Assembly: GCA_964367685.1 (NCBI GenBank)
Contig: CAYIYM010000018.1
Span: 1-44,550 of the forward strand
Origin: CAUPWF01 sp964367685
Lineage (GTDB): Bacteria; Bacillota; Clostridia; Lachnospirales; Lachnospiraceae
Length of the DNA stretch: 44,550 bases
Reading direction: 5' to 3'
Positions within the stretch are counted from its first letter, which is position 1; every line of letters starts with the position of its first letter. The translations under genes were made by a program, and so were the position numbers. Positions 36,585 through 44,315 of this stretch are shown here, in pieces. The notes under the pieces were generated by a model. The model did not search any database, was not told the origin of the DNA, and saw only the letters and a list, made by a program, of their open reading frames with translations.

Positions 36585-37265
36585 ATGAAGGGGCGTTTGA
36601 ATAAGGGCGATATTGTCCAGAGTTTTAAAAGAGAAATTGAAAGTTCAAATAATAAGTACTTATATCGGATAATAGACATTGCAAGCCACAGCGAGGATTT
36701 AGAGTCATACATCGTATATCAAGCACTCTATGAGCCATACGGAACATGGATTCGTCCCTACCATATGTTTATGAGTGAAGTGGAACATGAAAAATATCCA
36801 GATATAAAACAAAAATATAGATTCGAAAAAGTAGATGAAGAGGTGGTTAGGGATTTACTTGCTACCAGAAAAACAACTTATGAAATGGATGATTTGATTC
36901 AGATTGTTGCTTCTTTACGAGGTGAGCATGGGTGTCAATGGGATAAAAAACAAACATTTGAATCTATGAAGAAGTGTTTATTAGATGAAACAGCAGAAGT
37001 TATTGAAGCGATAGATAATAGAGATATGGATAATTTATGTGAAGAGTTAGGTGATGTTTTGCTTCAAGTGATAATGAACGGTCAGATTGCAAGTGAAGAG
37101 GGGTGCTTTTCTATTCATGAAATTGTCGATGGAGTAAGTAAGAAGTTGATTAGACGTCATCCCCACGTTTTTGGTGATAAAAAACCAGCTAAGACGCCAG
37201 AAGAAGCCTATGAGCGTTGGCAAGAAATGAAGCGCATAGAGAAGGCAAGTAGAAATAGCAAGTAG
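36585..37265 (+). CDS. DUF1653-MazG fusion, nucleotide pyrophosphohydrolase
   Basis: This 226-residue protein joins two domains. Residues 1-80 match DUF1653 (LNKGDIVQSFKREI, YLYRIIDIASHSED, YIVYQALYEPYGTWIRP), a small domain usually found alone. Residues about 95-215 are MazG: CQWDKKQTFESMKKCLLDE, then the metal-binding DETAEVIEAI and EELGDVLLQV motifs, and the tail RRHPHVFG. MazG enzymes hydrolyse (d)NTPs to NMP and pyrophosphate, often to cleanse the pool or lower (p)ppGpp. It is a single-MazG version, shorter than E. coli MazG. It has its own promoter and sits 31 bases before the AI-2E/PerM family gene. The role of the DUF1653 part is unknown. ATG 36585 follows AAAGCGAGAG. Confidence 0.85.
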   Translation: MKGRLNKGDIVQSFKREIESSNNKYLYRIIDIASHSEDLESYIVYQALYEPYGTWIRPYHMFMSEVEHEKYPDIKQKYRFEKVDEEVVRDLLATRKTTYEMDDLIQIVASLRGEHGCQWDKKQTFESMKKCLLDETAEVIEAIDNRDMDNLCEELGDVLLQVIMNGQIASEEGCFSIHEIVDGVSKKLIRRHPHVFGDKKPAKTPEEAYERWQEMKRIEKASRNSK

Positions 37266-37283
37266 AAATAGCAAGTAGAAATG
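37245..37283 (+). repeat. Three tandem 13-bp repeats across the stop codon
   Basis: GCAAGTAGAAAT(A/G) occurs three times in a row (37245-37257, 37258-37270, 37271-37283). The first copy encodes the C-terminal residues of the MazG protein, and the stop codon (TAG, 37263-37265) lies in the second. Copy-number change would not alter residues before the stop but would change the distance to the next gene. Confidence 0.9.
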
Positions 37284-37296
37284 ATAGGAGAGCTGA

Positions 37297-38469
37297 ATGG
37301 AATTAAATCAAGATATGTTTAAAAAAATTAGAGGTTTAATATTATTTACGGCAATTGTTGTATTAGTATTTTGGAAGAGCGAAATGATAGGCGGTCTATT
37401 GAGAAGTGGCTTCTCTGTAATTTTCCCATTTGTAGTAGGGGCTGCAATTGCATTTATTATGAATGTTCCAATGTCGTTCATAGAACGTAAATTATTTATA
37501 GAATCAAAATTGAATAAGAAAAAAATAGCGAAATTTTCAAGACCAATCGCATTGTTATTAACAATTCTATTCATTATTGGAATTGTATTGCTCGTGATTT
37601 TTGTTGTAGTGCCACAACTAGCTTCAACAATGCATAGCCTTGGAAATAGTATTCAAGCCTTTGTACCAGAGATGATTGACTTTATTGATAAAACATTTAA
37701 TGGACATCCAGAGATCATGGAATTCGTGAATTCATTTGACTATGATTGGGGAAAGATTGTTTCTTACATTTTCACATTTCTTCAATCTGGTGCAGGTAGT
37801 GTCTTAGATACAACAGTATCAATTGCTGGTTCATTAATTTCAGGAGTTACAACATTTTTTGTGGCTTTTGTTTTTGCAATTTATATTGTACTGCAGAAGG
37901 AAGTATTAAACATTCAATTACGAAAATCATTATTTGCATTTGTAAAACAAAGTAAAGCAGAAACAATTCTAAGAGTGAGCGCATTAACATATAAATCATT
38001 TTCTAATTATCTAACAGGACAATGTGTGGAGGCTGTGATTTTAGGAATGATGTTCTTCATTGTTTTGAGTGTTTTTAATATACCATTCGCATTATTGATT
38101 GGCGTAGTTATTTCATTTACAGCATTAATTCCAATATTTGGTGCATTTTTAGGGGCGGCAATTGGTATGTTCTTGATATTTATAGAAGATCCAATCAAGG
38201 CTATTTATTTTATCGTAATATTTTTGATATTACAACAAGTGGAAGGAAATCTGATCTATCCATATGTTGTAGGTAATTCAGTTGGACTTCCAGCTATCTG
38301 GGTTCTTGCTGCAGTAAGTATTGGAGGCAGTCTAATGGGTATTGTTGGAATGTTGATTTTCATTCCTATAACCTCTGTATTCTATGCTTTATTTAGAGAA
38401 ATCGTATATGCTAGGCTACGGAAGAGAAAGATCAATCCTAAGGACATAGAACAGAAGAAGATTGGATAG
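37297..38469 (+). CDS. AI-2E/PerM family transporter
   Basis: This 390-residue integral membrane protein belongs to the AI-2E transporter (TqsA/PerM/YdiK) family. It has a pair of helices near the N-terminus (about 10-55), one near 80-105, a polar central region, then helices from about 180 to the end. Family landmarks include FPFVVGAAIAFIMNVPMSFIE, FSNYLTGQCVEAVILGMMFF, LIGVVISFTALIPIFGAFLGA and QQVEGNLIYPYVVGNSVGLP. Members move small solutes or Na+/H+ and are seldom tested; the autoinducer-2 label should not be taken as proof of substrate. GATAGGAGAG precedes ATG 37297, and the gene is probably co-transcribed with the MazG gene. Confidence 0.9.
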   Translation: MELNQDMFKKIRGLILFTAIVVLVFWKSEMIGGLLRSGFSVIFPFVVGAAIAFIMNVPMSFIERKLFIESKLNKKKIAKFSRPIALLLTILFIIGIVLLVIFVVVPQLASTMHSLGNSIQAFVPEMIDFIDKTFNGHPEIMEFVNSFDYDWGKIVSYIFTFLQSGAGSVLDTTVSIAGSLISGVTTFFVAFVFAIYIVLQKEVLNIQLRKSLFAFVKQSKAETILRVSALTYKSFSNYLTGQCVEAVILGMMFFIVLSVFNIPFALLIGVVISFTALIPIFGAFLGAAIGMFLIFIEDPIKAIYFIVIFLILQQVEGNLIYPYVVGNSVGLPAIWVLAAVSIGGSLMGIVGMLIFIPITSVFYALFREIVYARLRKRKINPKDIEQKKIG

Positions 38470-38500
38470 TGAAAAAGTGATATAAGATAAGAAAAGAAGT

Positions 38501-38550
38501 AAGATAACAAAAGAAATAAGATAACAAAAGAAATAAGACAACAAAAGATT
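38501..38550 (+). repeat. 17-bp tandem repeat, about three units
   Basis: AAGATAACAAAAGAAAT at 38501-38517 and 38518-38534 is followed by a third, diverged copy that runs into the terminator stem. A related half-unit lies just upstream. It is intergenic, between convergent genes. Confidence 0.8.
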
Positions 38551-38588
38551 AGGGATCACATATTGAAAAGTGAATTCCTAATCTTTTT
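38544..38588. terminator. Bidirectional terminator between convergent genes
   Basis: AAAGATTAGGGATCAC pairs with GTGAATTCCTAATCTTT, followed by T on the plus strand and TTTTGTT on the minus strand. It serves both the AI-2E/PerM family gene and the antiporter gene, whose stop codon is only a few bases away. Confidence 0.85.
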
Positions 38589-38592
38589 ATAT

Positions 38593-39828
38593 TTACTGTA
38601 GTAGATGTTTATAACTATAATCAATTAAGAAGGCTCCTAGAGGCGCAGTAATAATAATAGATAAAACTGCAACCGTCAAAATCAAGTCTCCGGACTCCAA
38701 GCCAGATGCAAGGGGAAGTCCACCAATCGCAGCTTGAACAGTTGCTTTTGGAAGGTAAGAAAATGCGATAAAGAGACGCTCTTTTCTATTAAAAATTGTC
38801 TTGGATAGACTTATGATAACACCAATAATTCGGAAGCAAAGTGCAAGAATTACAATGATGGCAGCTAAAAAACCGAATTTTGATACAGAGGCTAAATTAA
38901 CAGTTGCACCAACGAGTACAAAGAGCCATATTTGTGCACCTATCCATAGAGAACCGAAGGCGTCTTCCATTCCATGCACTATATTCTGGGGGGGTATAGG
39001 AAGAGTTGAGCTATCGGAATCTTGAATGCTTTGGTTGAAATTGTTGGTTATAAAATATTTGAAGAATGCTGCAAATGCCATAATAGACAACAAGCCAGAA
39101 AAACCTACTACTCCTGTTAAGTAATCTTCAAGTGCAAGAAGTGCAAATGAAAGAGAGAGAAAGAGGATAACTAGAATGATTTTTTCTATATTTACACGGA
39201 TTTGTATTGCATAAAATAAGTAACCAATAATAGCACCAACAAATAATCCTAGGAAAATTGATATAGGAATCGATAAAAAGTTATGAAGTTGTAAGTCCCC
39301 AGTTTTTGCTAAGTTCAAAAAAGAAGTAAAGAGAATAATTACAAAAATATCATCCACAGAAGATGCAACCATCACAAGCTGTGGAATTCCGTTCTTTCGG
39401 CCATAACCTTGTTTCTGCAACCGAATCATTCTAGGTATAATTACTGCGGGTGATACGGCTGCTACAGTACATCCCATAATCAAGGAATCTAAACTTGATA
39501 ATCCAAAGAAGAGAGGACCTAGTATGTAGAAGGCTGCAATCTCAAAACAAGCAGGAATAAAACAAAGAAGGAAGAGTGTTCCACTATTTCTTCTTAATTC
39601 CTCAATATTCAAACTTAATCCAGCACGTATTAGTATAATTACAAGTGCTACTTTTCGAAGTTCAGCAGATATAAGCAAGATAGAAGAATCTAACAAGTTT
39701 AATCCATAAGGGCCAATTAGTACTCCCGCTACTAAAAAGCCTATTAATTTAGGTAGTTTAATAAATTCGAATAGTTTTCCTAGTGCTAGTCCAACTATAA
39801 AAATAAGTGAAAAAGATAAGAGCATCAT
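38593..39828 (-). CDS. Cation:proton antiporter (CPA family)
   Basis: This 411-residue membrane protein is a Na+(K+)/H+ exchanger-type protein with about twelve helices. Recognisable family segments are KLPKLIGFLVAGVLIGPYGL, ILIRAGLSLNIEELRRN, CTVAAVSPAVIIPRMIRL and SSVDDIFVIILFTSFL, where the Asp pair is the likely ion-binding site, and further on LPKATVQAAIGGLPLA. No cytoplasmic TrkA or NAD-binding domain follows, so it is the short form. It would act in pH or monovalent-cation homeostasis. It is the only clear minus-strand gene among the intact ones and has its own promoter. Two ATGs in tandem start the frame; AAAGGA lies upstream. Precise ion use cannot be told from sequence. Confidence 0.88.
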   Translation of the reverse strand: MMLLSFSLIFIVGLALGKLFEFIKLPKLIGFLVAGVLIGPYGLNLLDSSILLISAELRKVALVIILIRAGLSLNIEELRRNSGTLFLLCFIPACFEIAAFYILGPLFFGLSSLDSLIMGCTVAAVSPAVIIPRMIRLQKQGYGRKNGIPQLVMVASSVDDIFVIILFTSFLNLAKTGDLQLHNFLSIPISIFLGLFVGAIIGYLFYAIQIRVNIEKIILVILFLSLSFALLALEDYLTGVVGFSGLLSIMAFAAFFKYFITNNFNQSIQDSDSSTLPIPPQNIVHGMEDAFGSLWIGAQIWLFVLVGATVNLASVSKFGFLAAIIVILALCFRIIGVIISLSKTIFNRKERLFIAFSYLPKATVQAAIGGLPLASGLESGDLILTVAVLSIIITAPLGAFLIDYSYKHLLQ

Positions 39829-39865
39829 AAAGAAGGAATCCTTTCAAATTATCAGTCTAAACGAT

Positions 39866-39894
39866 ATTATAGCCTTTTATGAATGAGATTGCAA
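39866..39894 (-). promoter_or_regulatory. Promoter of the antiporter gene
   Basis: Read on the minus strand, TTGCAA (39894-39889) and TATAAT (39871-39866) are 17 bases apart, with the start codon about 37 bases downstream. Confidence 0.65.
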
Positions 39895-40028
39895 ATAAAT
39901 ATGTCTAGAAAAATCTTAGAATAGAGACTTGAATTATTCACATGTCACAAATCAATTATACACCTATCGCTTTACACTAGTAACGCATTGAATTAATGAG
40001 AATAATGTGATATAGTTAGTGAAATATT

Positions 40029-40037
40029 TGTTATAAT
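40029..40037 (+). promoter_or_regulatory. Extended -10 promoter for the PHP-serC-serA group
   Basis: TGTTATAAT is a perfect extended -10. No strong -35 is present. Transcripts from it would carry the 7-bp tandem repeat in the leader before the PHP gene. Confidence 0.5.
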
Positions 40038-40089
40038 GATGAAAAAATAAGTGAAAATAGTTGCAATAAACAGCAAGAAGAAATATTGT

Positions 40090-40131
40090 TTGATAATTGA
40101 TAATTGATAATTGATAATTGATAATTGATAA
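40090..40131 (+). repeat. 7-bp tandem repeat TTGATAA, six copies before the gap
   Basis: Six exact copies start at 40090, 40097, 40104, 40111, 40118 and 40125. Two more copies start at 40273 and 40280 right after the N run. These belong to the duplicated overlap, so the true copy number is unresolved and may simply be six. Confidence 0.95.
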
Positions 40132-40172
40132 TTGGAGATTGGAGGTAAGTGAAGATGATTGACGGACATGTC
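40118..40172 (+). repeat. 55-bp exact duplicate, left copy (right copy 40273-40327)
   Basis: The 55 bases before the N run are identical to the 55 bases right after it, including the end of the TTGATAA repeat, the ribosome binding site GGAGG and the first codons of the PHP gene. This is the pattern of two contig ends that overlap but were not merged. Confidence 0.95.
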
Positions 40173-40272
40173 NNNNNNNNNNNNNNNNNNNNNNNNNNNN
40201 NNNNNNNNNNNNNNNNNNNNNNNNNNNNNNNNNNNNNNNNNNNNNNNNNNNNNNNNNNNNNNNNNNNNNNNN
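40173..40272. other. Assembly gap of exactly 100 N
   Basis: The run has a round length of 100, the usual placeholder for a gap of unknown size. Because the flanks duplicate each other, the real genome is likely continuous here and shorter by about 155 bases. Confidence 0.95.
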
Positions 40273-40309
40273 TTGATAATTGATAATTGGAGATTGGAGG
40301 TAAGTGAAG

Positions 40310-41086
40310 ATGATTGACGGACATGTCCATCTTGAATATGGACCACTTGAAGTAAGTTATGTGATGGAATTTGTAAATGTTGCGAAAGAGCAAGGAATTT
40401 CCGCAATCCAAATTCTAGATCACACACACCGTTTTCAAGAATTTGCCCCACTGTATGAGCGATTGAAAGAAAATGATTACCAGAGAAAATGGCTTGAGAA
40501 TAAAAATAAAGATTCATTAGAAGATTATCATAAGCTGATTCGAGAAGTAAAAATGATGGATTTGGATATTCAGGTACAATTTGGGCTAGAAGTTTGTTAT
40601 GCTCCTGAAAATGAGATATTTCTATCCAATATTTTGACAAAATATCCCTACGATTTTCTAGTGGGAGCAATTCATTCTATCGATGGACTACTCTATGATA
40701 TGGGATTTTCCAAAGAAATACTTTGGAGCAAACACAGTCCCAATTATATTTATAAACGCTATTACGAGTTAATATTTGAATTAATTGAATCGAAATTATT
40801 TACCCAACTAGCCCATCCAGATACTATCAAAATGTTTGATATATACCCTGATTATAATCTGGAAGAGACATATCAGAGGATGGCTCAGTTGTTAAACCAG
40901 AATCATATGAAGGCAGAGAATAATACAGGAGCACACTATCGATATCATCATTCCGACATTGGGTTATCGGAACACTTGCTAAGAGTTCTAAATGAGAATC
41001 GTGTATCCATAATCACAGCAAGCGATGCACATTTTCCAAAAGATGTTGGGAAATATATATTTGAACTAGGAAAAAATAATCGGTAA
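40310..41086 (+). CDS. PHP-domain phosphoesterase, HisJ-like histidinol-phosphatase
   Basis: This protein of about 258 residues is a PHP-family metal-dependent phosphatase. MIDGHVHLEYG carries the first HxH metal motif; ILDHTHRF, FGLEVCYAPENE, VGAIHSIDGL, LAHPDTIKMF and ITASDAHFPKDVG supply further metal ligands in the usual order. HisJ-type members dephosphorylate histidinol phosphate, but related PHP proteins act on other small phosphates, so the substrate is not certain. ATG 40310 is preferred over GTG 40304 because GGAGG (40296-40300) is nine rather than three bases away. It lies 52 bases before serC. As this serine set has no serB gene, a phosphoserine phosphatase role is a possible alternative (inference). 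Confidence 0.8.
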   Translation: MIDGHVHLEYGPLEVSYVMEFVNVAKEQGISAIQILDHTHRFQEFAPLYERLKENDYQRKWLENKNKDSLEDYHKLIREVKMMDLDIQVQFGLEVCYAPENEIFLSNILTKYPYDFLVGAIHSIDGLLYDMGFSKEILWSKHSPNYIYKRYYELIFELIESKLFTQLAHPDTIKMFDIYPDYNLEETYQRMAQLLNQNHMKAENNTGAHYRYHHSDIGLSEHLLRVLNENRVSIITASDAHFPKDVGKYIFELGKNNR

Positions 41087-41138
41087 TTGGAGCTAGGAAA
41101 GAACAGATAATTAAGAATCGGAATTAGGGAGGCATTAT

Positions 41139-42242
41139 ATGAAGAAGAGTAGAGTATTTAATTTTTCGGCGGGACCATCAACACTACCTGAAGCCGTGCT
41201 ACAAAGAGCAGCAGATGAAATGTTGAATTACAAAGGCACAGGAATGAGTGTTATGGAAATGAGCCATAGATCCACTACTTATTTAAAGATATTTGAGAAG
41301 ACAAAAGATGATCTTAGAGATGTTATGAAGATTCCAGATGATTATGAGATTGTATTTGTATCAGGTGGTGCAACGCAGCAATTTTCTATGATTCCAATTA
41401 ATTTCATGAAGAATAATGGAACAAATACAAATAAAAAGGCAGATTATATTATTACGGGTGTATTTTCTAAGAAAGCCATGGAAGAGGCTCAAAAATATGG
41501 AGATATCCATGTGGCCTATTCGGGAAAAGAAGACAATTTCAAATCAATACCAAACCAAGAGAACTTAATATTTAGAGAAGATGCTTCCTATGTTCATTAC
41601 TGCGCTAATAACACAATTTATGGAACAGAATGGAACTACATTCCGGATTCGAATGGAATCCCTCTAATTTGTGATATGTCATCTAATATTTTATCAAAAC
41701 CAATTGATGTGTCTAAATTCGCAATGATTTATGGTGGAGCACAAAAGAATATTGGAATTGCAGGATTAGGAGTAGGAATAATTAAATCCAAATTACTTCA
41801 GCAAGTTGCAGCGAAGACTCCTGTTTTGATGGATTATCAATCAATTATATCAACTGATTCTATGTATAATACACCACCAACCTATGCAATTTATATGCTA
41901 GGCTTGATGCTAGAGTGGATTAAATCGATGGGTGGACTAGAAGAAATTGAGAAAAATAATCAGGCGAAAGCAAAAATATTATATGACTATTTAGATCATA
42001 GTGATTTTTATATTCCGCATAGTGATGTGAAGAATCGCTCATTAATGAATGTTACATTTACAACGCCATCTAATGATTTAGATGCTGCTTTCGTTAAGGA
42101 AAGTACAGCACATGGATTAGTGAATTTAAAGGGGCATCGTTCAGTAGGTGGAATTCGCGCATCTATTTATAATGCAATGCCAATAGATGGTGTCAATAAA
42201 TTAGTGGAATTTATGAAGGAATTTGAAGAAGCAAATAAATAA
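41139..42242 (+). CDS. serC: Phosphoserine aminotransferase SerC
   Basis: This 367-residue PLP enzyme converts 3-phosphohydroxypyruvate and glutamate to phosphoserine and 2-oxoglutarate. The beginning RVFNFSAGPSTLPEAVL and the segment EMSHRSTTYLKI are diagnostic. Also visible are VFVSGGATQQFSMIPINF for the phosphate-binding turn, CDMSSNILSKPIDVSKF, and YGGAQKNIGIAG, where K203 should form the Schiff base with PLP. The C-terminal part has GHRSVGGIRASIYNAM. Length is standard. GGGAGG precedes ATG 41139. It is paired with serA 24 bases downstream, together giving the first two steps of serine synthesis. Confidence 0.97.
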   Translation: MKKSRVFNFSAGPSTLPEAVLQRAADEMLNYKGTGMSVMEMSHRSTTYLKIFEKTKDDLRDVMKIPDDYEIVFVSGGATQQFSMIPINFMKNNGTNTNKKADYIITGVFSKKAMEEAQKYGDIHVAYSGKEDNFKSIPNQENLIFREDASYVHYCANNTIYGTEWNYIPDSNGIPLICDMSSNILSKPIDVSKFAMIYGGAQKNIGIAGLGVGIIKSKLLQQVAAKTPVLMDYQSIISTDSMYNTPPTYAIYMLGLMLEWIKSMGGLEEIEKNNQAKAKILYDYLDHSDFYIPHSDVKNRSLMNVTFTTPSNDLDAAFVKESTAHGLVNLKGHRSVGGIRASIYNAMPIDGVNKLVEFMKEFEEANK

Positions 42243-42266
42243 AAAATGAGTACAGGAGAATTTGCT

Positions 42267-43427
42267 ATGCATAATGTAAAGTTATTAAATAAGATATCTG
42301 AGGTTGGGTTAAAAAAGTTTCGAGAGAATTATACATATGGAGAAGCGGTCGAGAATGAAGATGCAATACTCGTAAGATCAGCATCACTTCATGATTATGA
42401 GATGGGGAATCATTTGAAAGCAATTGCTAGGGCAGGCGCAGGGGTGAATAATATTCCCATTGAAGAATGTAGTAAAAAAGGAGTGGTAGTATTTAATACT
42501 CCAGGGGCTAATGCAAATGCTGTAAAGGAATTGGTGCTATGTTCATTATTTTTGTCTTCACGAAAGATTATCGAAAGTATTCAATGGGTTGAATCTCAAA
42601 AAGAAAATCCCAATATTGCACAAGAGGCTGAGAAGCAGAAGGCGGAATATGTTGGTCCTGAAATCGATGGGAAGAAACTAGGAATTATTGGATTAGGTGC
42701 AATAGGCGTAGAAGTAGCGAATGCAGCAACAAAACTTGGCATGGAAGTGTGGGGATATGATCCTTATTTGTCAGTAAGTGCAGCATGGGGAATGTCTCGT
42801 TGGGTAAAGAATGCAGAAACGTTAGATACTATTTTCAAAGAATGTGATTACATCACAATTCATGTACCATCTACAGAGAAAACGAAGGGATTTATTAATA
42901 ATAGCAATATTATGAAGATGAAAAATGGAGTACGCATCTTGAATTTTGCTCGTGGAGATTTAATTCATAATGGTGATCTTCTTGAGGCTGTTAAGTCGGG
43001 AAAAGTAGCGAAGTATATTAGTGATTTTGCGTGTAATGAATTGATTGGAAATGAGAATATTATTATTATTCCTCATCTAGGAGCGTCTACGCCTGAATCA
43101 GAAGATAATTGTGCTAAGATGGCCGTGCGTCAGTTGAAGGACTATTTGGAACATGGAAATATTCATAACTCGGTAAACTTCCCAGAGGTGGTTCATTTTA
43201 GAGAATCAGCAACAAGAATTTGTATTATTAATAAAAATATTCCCAACATGCTAGCTAGAATATCAGCCTTATTTGCTGACCATAATATTAATATTGAGCA
43301 CATGGCAAATAAATCAAAAGGAGATTACGCCTATACAATGATAGATATTAATGAGATGAATTGTGATGAGGTAGTGAAGAATATTAAAGCAATAGATGGA
43401 ATTGTTACAGTAAGGGTAATACAATAA
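42267..43427 (+). CDS. serA: D-3-phosphoglycerate dehydrogenase SerA
   Basis: This 386-residue NAD-dependent enzyme oxidises 3-phosphoglycerate to phosphohydroxypyruvate. It has a substrate domain (ILVRSASLHDYEM, ARAGAGVNNIP), a Rossmann domain with GIIGLGAIGVEVANAA, the catalytic Arg segment ILNFARGDLI and the catalytic His in IIPHLGASTPESE. A C-terminal ACT domain (about 310-386, ICIINKNIPNMLARISALF) likely gives serine feedback. It is the short form without the extra regulatory domain. The frame is open from ATG 42246, but ATG 42267 is chosen because AGGAGA (42254-42259) lies seven bases before it and the fold begins at HNVKLLNKI. Confidence 0.95.
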   Translation: MHNVKLLNKISEVGLKKFRENYTYGEAVENEDAILVRSASLHDYEMGNHLKAIARAGAGVNNIPIEECSKKGVVVFNTPGANANAVKELVLCSLFLSSRKIIESIQWVESQKENPNIAQEAEKQKAEYVGPEIDGKKLGIIGLGAIGVEVANAATKLGMEVWGYDPYLSVSAAWGMSRWVKNAETLDTIFKECDYITIHVPSTEKTKGFINNSNIMKMKNGVRILNFARGDLIHNGDLLEAVKSGKVAKYISDFACNELIGNENIIIIPHLGASTPESEDNCAKMAVRQLKDYLEHGNIHNSVNFPEVVHFRESATRICIINKNIPNMLARISALFADHNINIEHMANKSKGDYAYTMIDINEMNCDEVVKNIKAIDGIVTVRVIQ

Positions 43428-43434
43428 ACATAAT

Positions 43435-43664
43435 TTATTCTATACGAGGTGGGAATGCAAGGGATTTCAATGAATTAATATCAGACATTATAACTGGAAT
43501 TTTGCCTGAAGAAAAAGAAGCTTCAAACCTACCTTTATTGTTCCATTGCATACTAATAAATTCTTTTTCGAGATACTCATATTTGGAATAGATCCCGATT
43601 TTGTGTTACCCTCTTTAAACGGGTGTATCTGCCAAATGCATGCAATAATGGTATCTACAAAAAT
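43435..43664 (-). pseudogene. Fic-domain remnant, frameshifted
   Basis: On the minus strand, 43664 down to 43599 reads …VDTIIACIWQIHPFKEGNTK, which fits the Fic/Doc core motif HPFxxGN(T/G)R nearly perfectly, with Lys for the usual last Arg. The frame is closed upstream by a stop at 43665-43667, so no start or N-terminal domain remains. Downstream, an adjacent frame gives YEYLEKEFISMQWNNKGRF and ends at a stop at 43435. Together this looks like a broken gene whose intact form would be an AMP-transferase-type protein, often a toxin. The second half may come from another gene. No function should be assumed. Confidence 0.55.
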
Positions 43665-43806
43665 CTATGTGAAAAACGTGCAAATTCATCTTCTTGGAAA
43701 ATAGAAAAGTAAATGTATTTATTTTAATTAACGATATTTTAATTAATTTCAGAAAACGATTGACAAACATTCTTATTAATTGTATTATTAATGAGCATGT
43801 TTGCAT

Positions 43807-43890
43807 GCAGGAGTGTCGGAACTGGCAGACGAGCAAGACTAAGGATCTTGTGGGCAATGCGCTCGTGTGGGTTCAAGTCCCATCTCCTGC
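43807..43890 (+). tRNA. tRNA-Leu (anticodon AAG)
   Basis: The acceptor stem GCAGGAG / CTCCTGC closes perfectly. The anticodon stem CAAGA / TCTTG encloses the loop CTAAGGA, so the anticodon is AAG at 43841-43843. A long variable arm (class II) and a T-loop TTCAAGT fit tRNA-Leu. CCA is not encoded. An A34 anticodon would be expected to read CUU, and other CUN codons if modified. Confidence 0.93.
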
Positions 43891-43940
43891 ATTACAAGTA
43901 ATTTGCATATTCTTACAATTTCTTACATTTTCGCACCAAA

Positions 43941-43963
43941 ACCTCGTATTTACGGGGTTTTTT
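43941..43963 (+). terminator. Terminator downstream of tRNA-Leu
   Basis: ACCTCGT and ACGGGGT form a seven-pair stem with one G-U pair and a short TATT loop, followed by TTTTT, 50 bases after the tRNA. Confidence 0.7.
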
Positions 43964-43993
43964 GTTTACATAAAAAACAAATTCTTACATTTT

Positions 43994-44092
43994 CTAACGT
44001 TTTTTAACGTAAAATTTGCCCCTTTTTTGCCCCTTTTTTGCCCCCTCACTGCCCCTTTCTTTGTTATTTATATTTATGCATGCATTGTGCAT
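43994..44092 (-). pseudogene. Possible C-terminal remnant of a site-specific integrase
   Basis: On the minus strand a frame ends …KERGSEGAKKGQKRGKFYVKK then R and stop (43994-43996). Gly/Lys-rich tails of this kind occur at the ends of some clostridial phage-type tyrosine integrases, whose genes often sit next to a tRNA attachment site. Nothing catalytic remains; upstream the frame decays. On the DNA level this is a run of GCCCC-TTTTTT repeats at about 44019-44057. The assignment is from general memory of such tails and is weak. Confidence 0.25.
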
Positions 44093-44226
44093 ATATATTC
44101 CTTTTCTTTTTATTTTTTAAATTACATAGTTCTGTATGTTTTTGAGGGTGTAGAGCAACTATGAATCAACATCTCAATCATTCTACATATTACATTAATT
44201 ATATCAAGCAAGAATCGAAAATGTAA
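44093..44226. other. AT-rich intergenic stretch
   Basis: I see no gene, RNA or clear repeat between the integrase-like tail and the promoter of the small Cys-rich gene. Confidence 0.5.
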
Positions 44227-44254
44227 TTGTAATAATCTACAAATATTTTATAAT
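44227..44254 (+). promoter_or_regulatory. Promoter of the small Cys-rich gene
   Basis: TTGTAA (44227-44232) and TATAAT (44249-44254) are 16 bases apart, with a start codon about 60 bases downstream. Confidence 0.6.
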
Positions 44255-44315
44255 CTTTTTGTTCTCAATTTCACATATTACTTCTGAAAAGAATTTACTT
44301 AGGAGGATTAAGAAA

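Noticed and set aside
40142..40172. A truncated duplicate of the PHP gene before the gap
   Set aside because: It is identical to the sequence after the 100-N run over the whole 55 bases, which fits an unmerged contig overlap better than a gene duplication.
39993..40670. Minus-strand frames running through the N run
   Set aside because: They are created by the placeholder bases and the AT-rich repeat and lie opposite the PHP gene.
43615..43857. An 80-residue minus-strand frame next to the Fic remnant
   Set aside because: It starts inside the tRNA and lies in a different frame from the Fic motif; no family resemblance.
43694..44164. A 156-residue plus-strand frame across the tRNA
   Set aside because: It reads through the tRNA-Leu and its terminator. 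The composition is low-complexity Phe/Leu/Ile, and there is no ribosome binding site.
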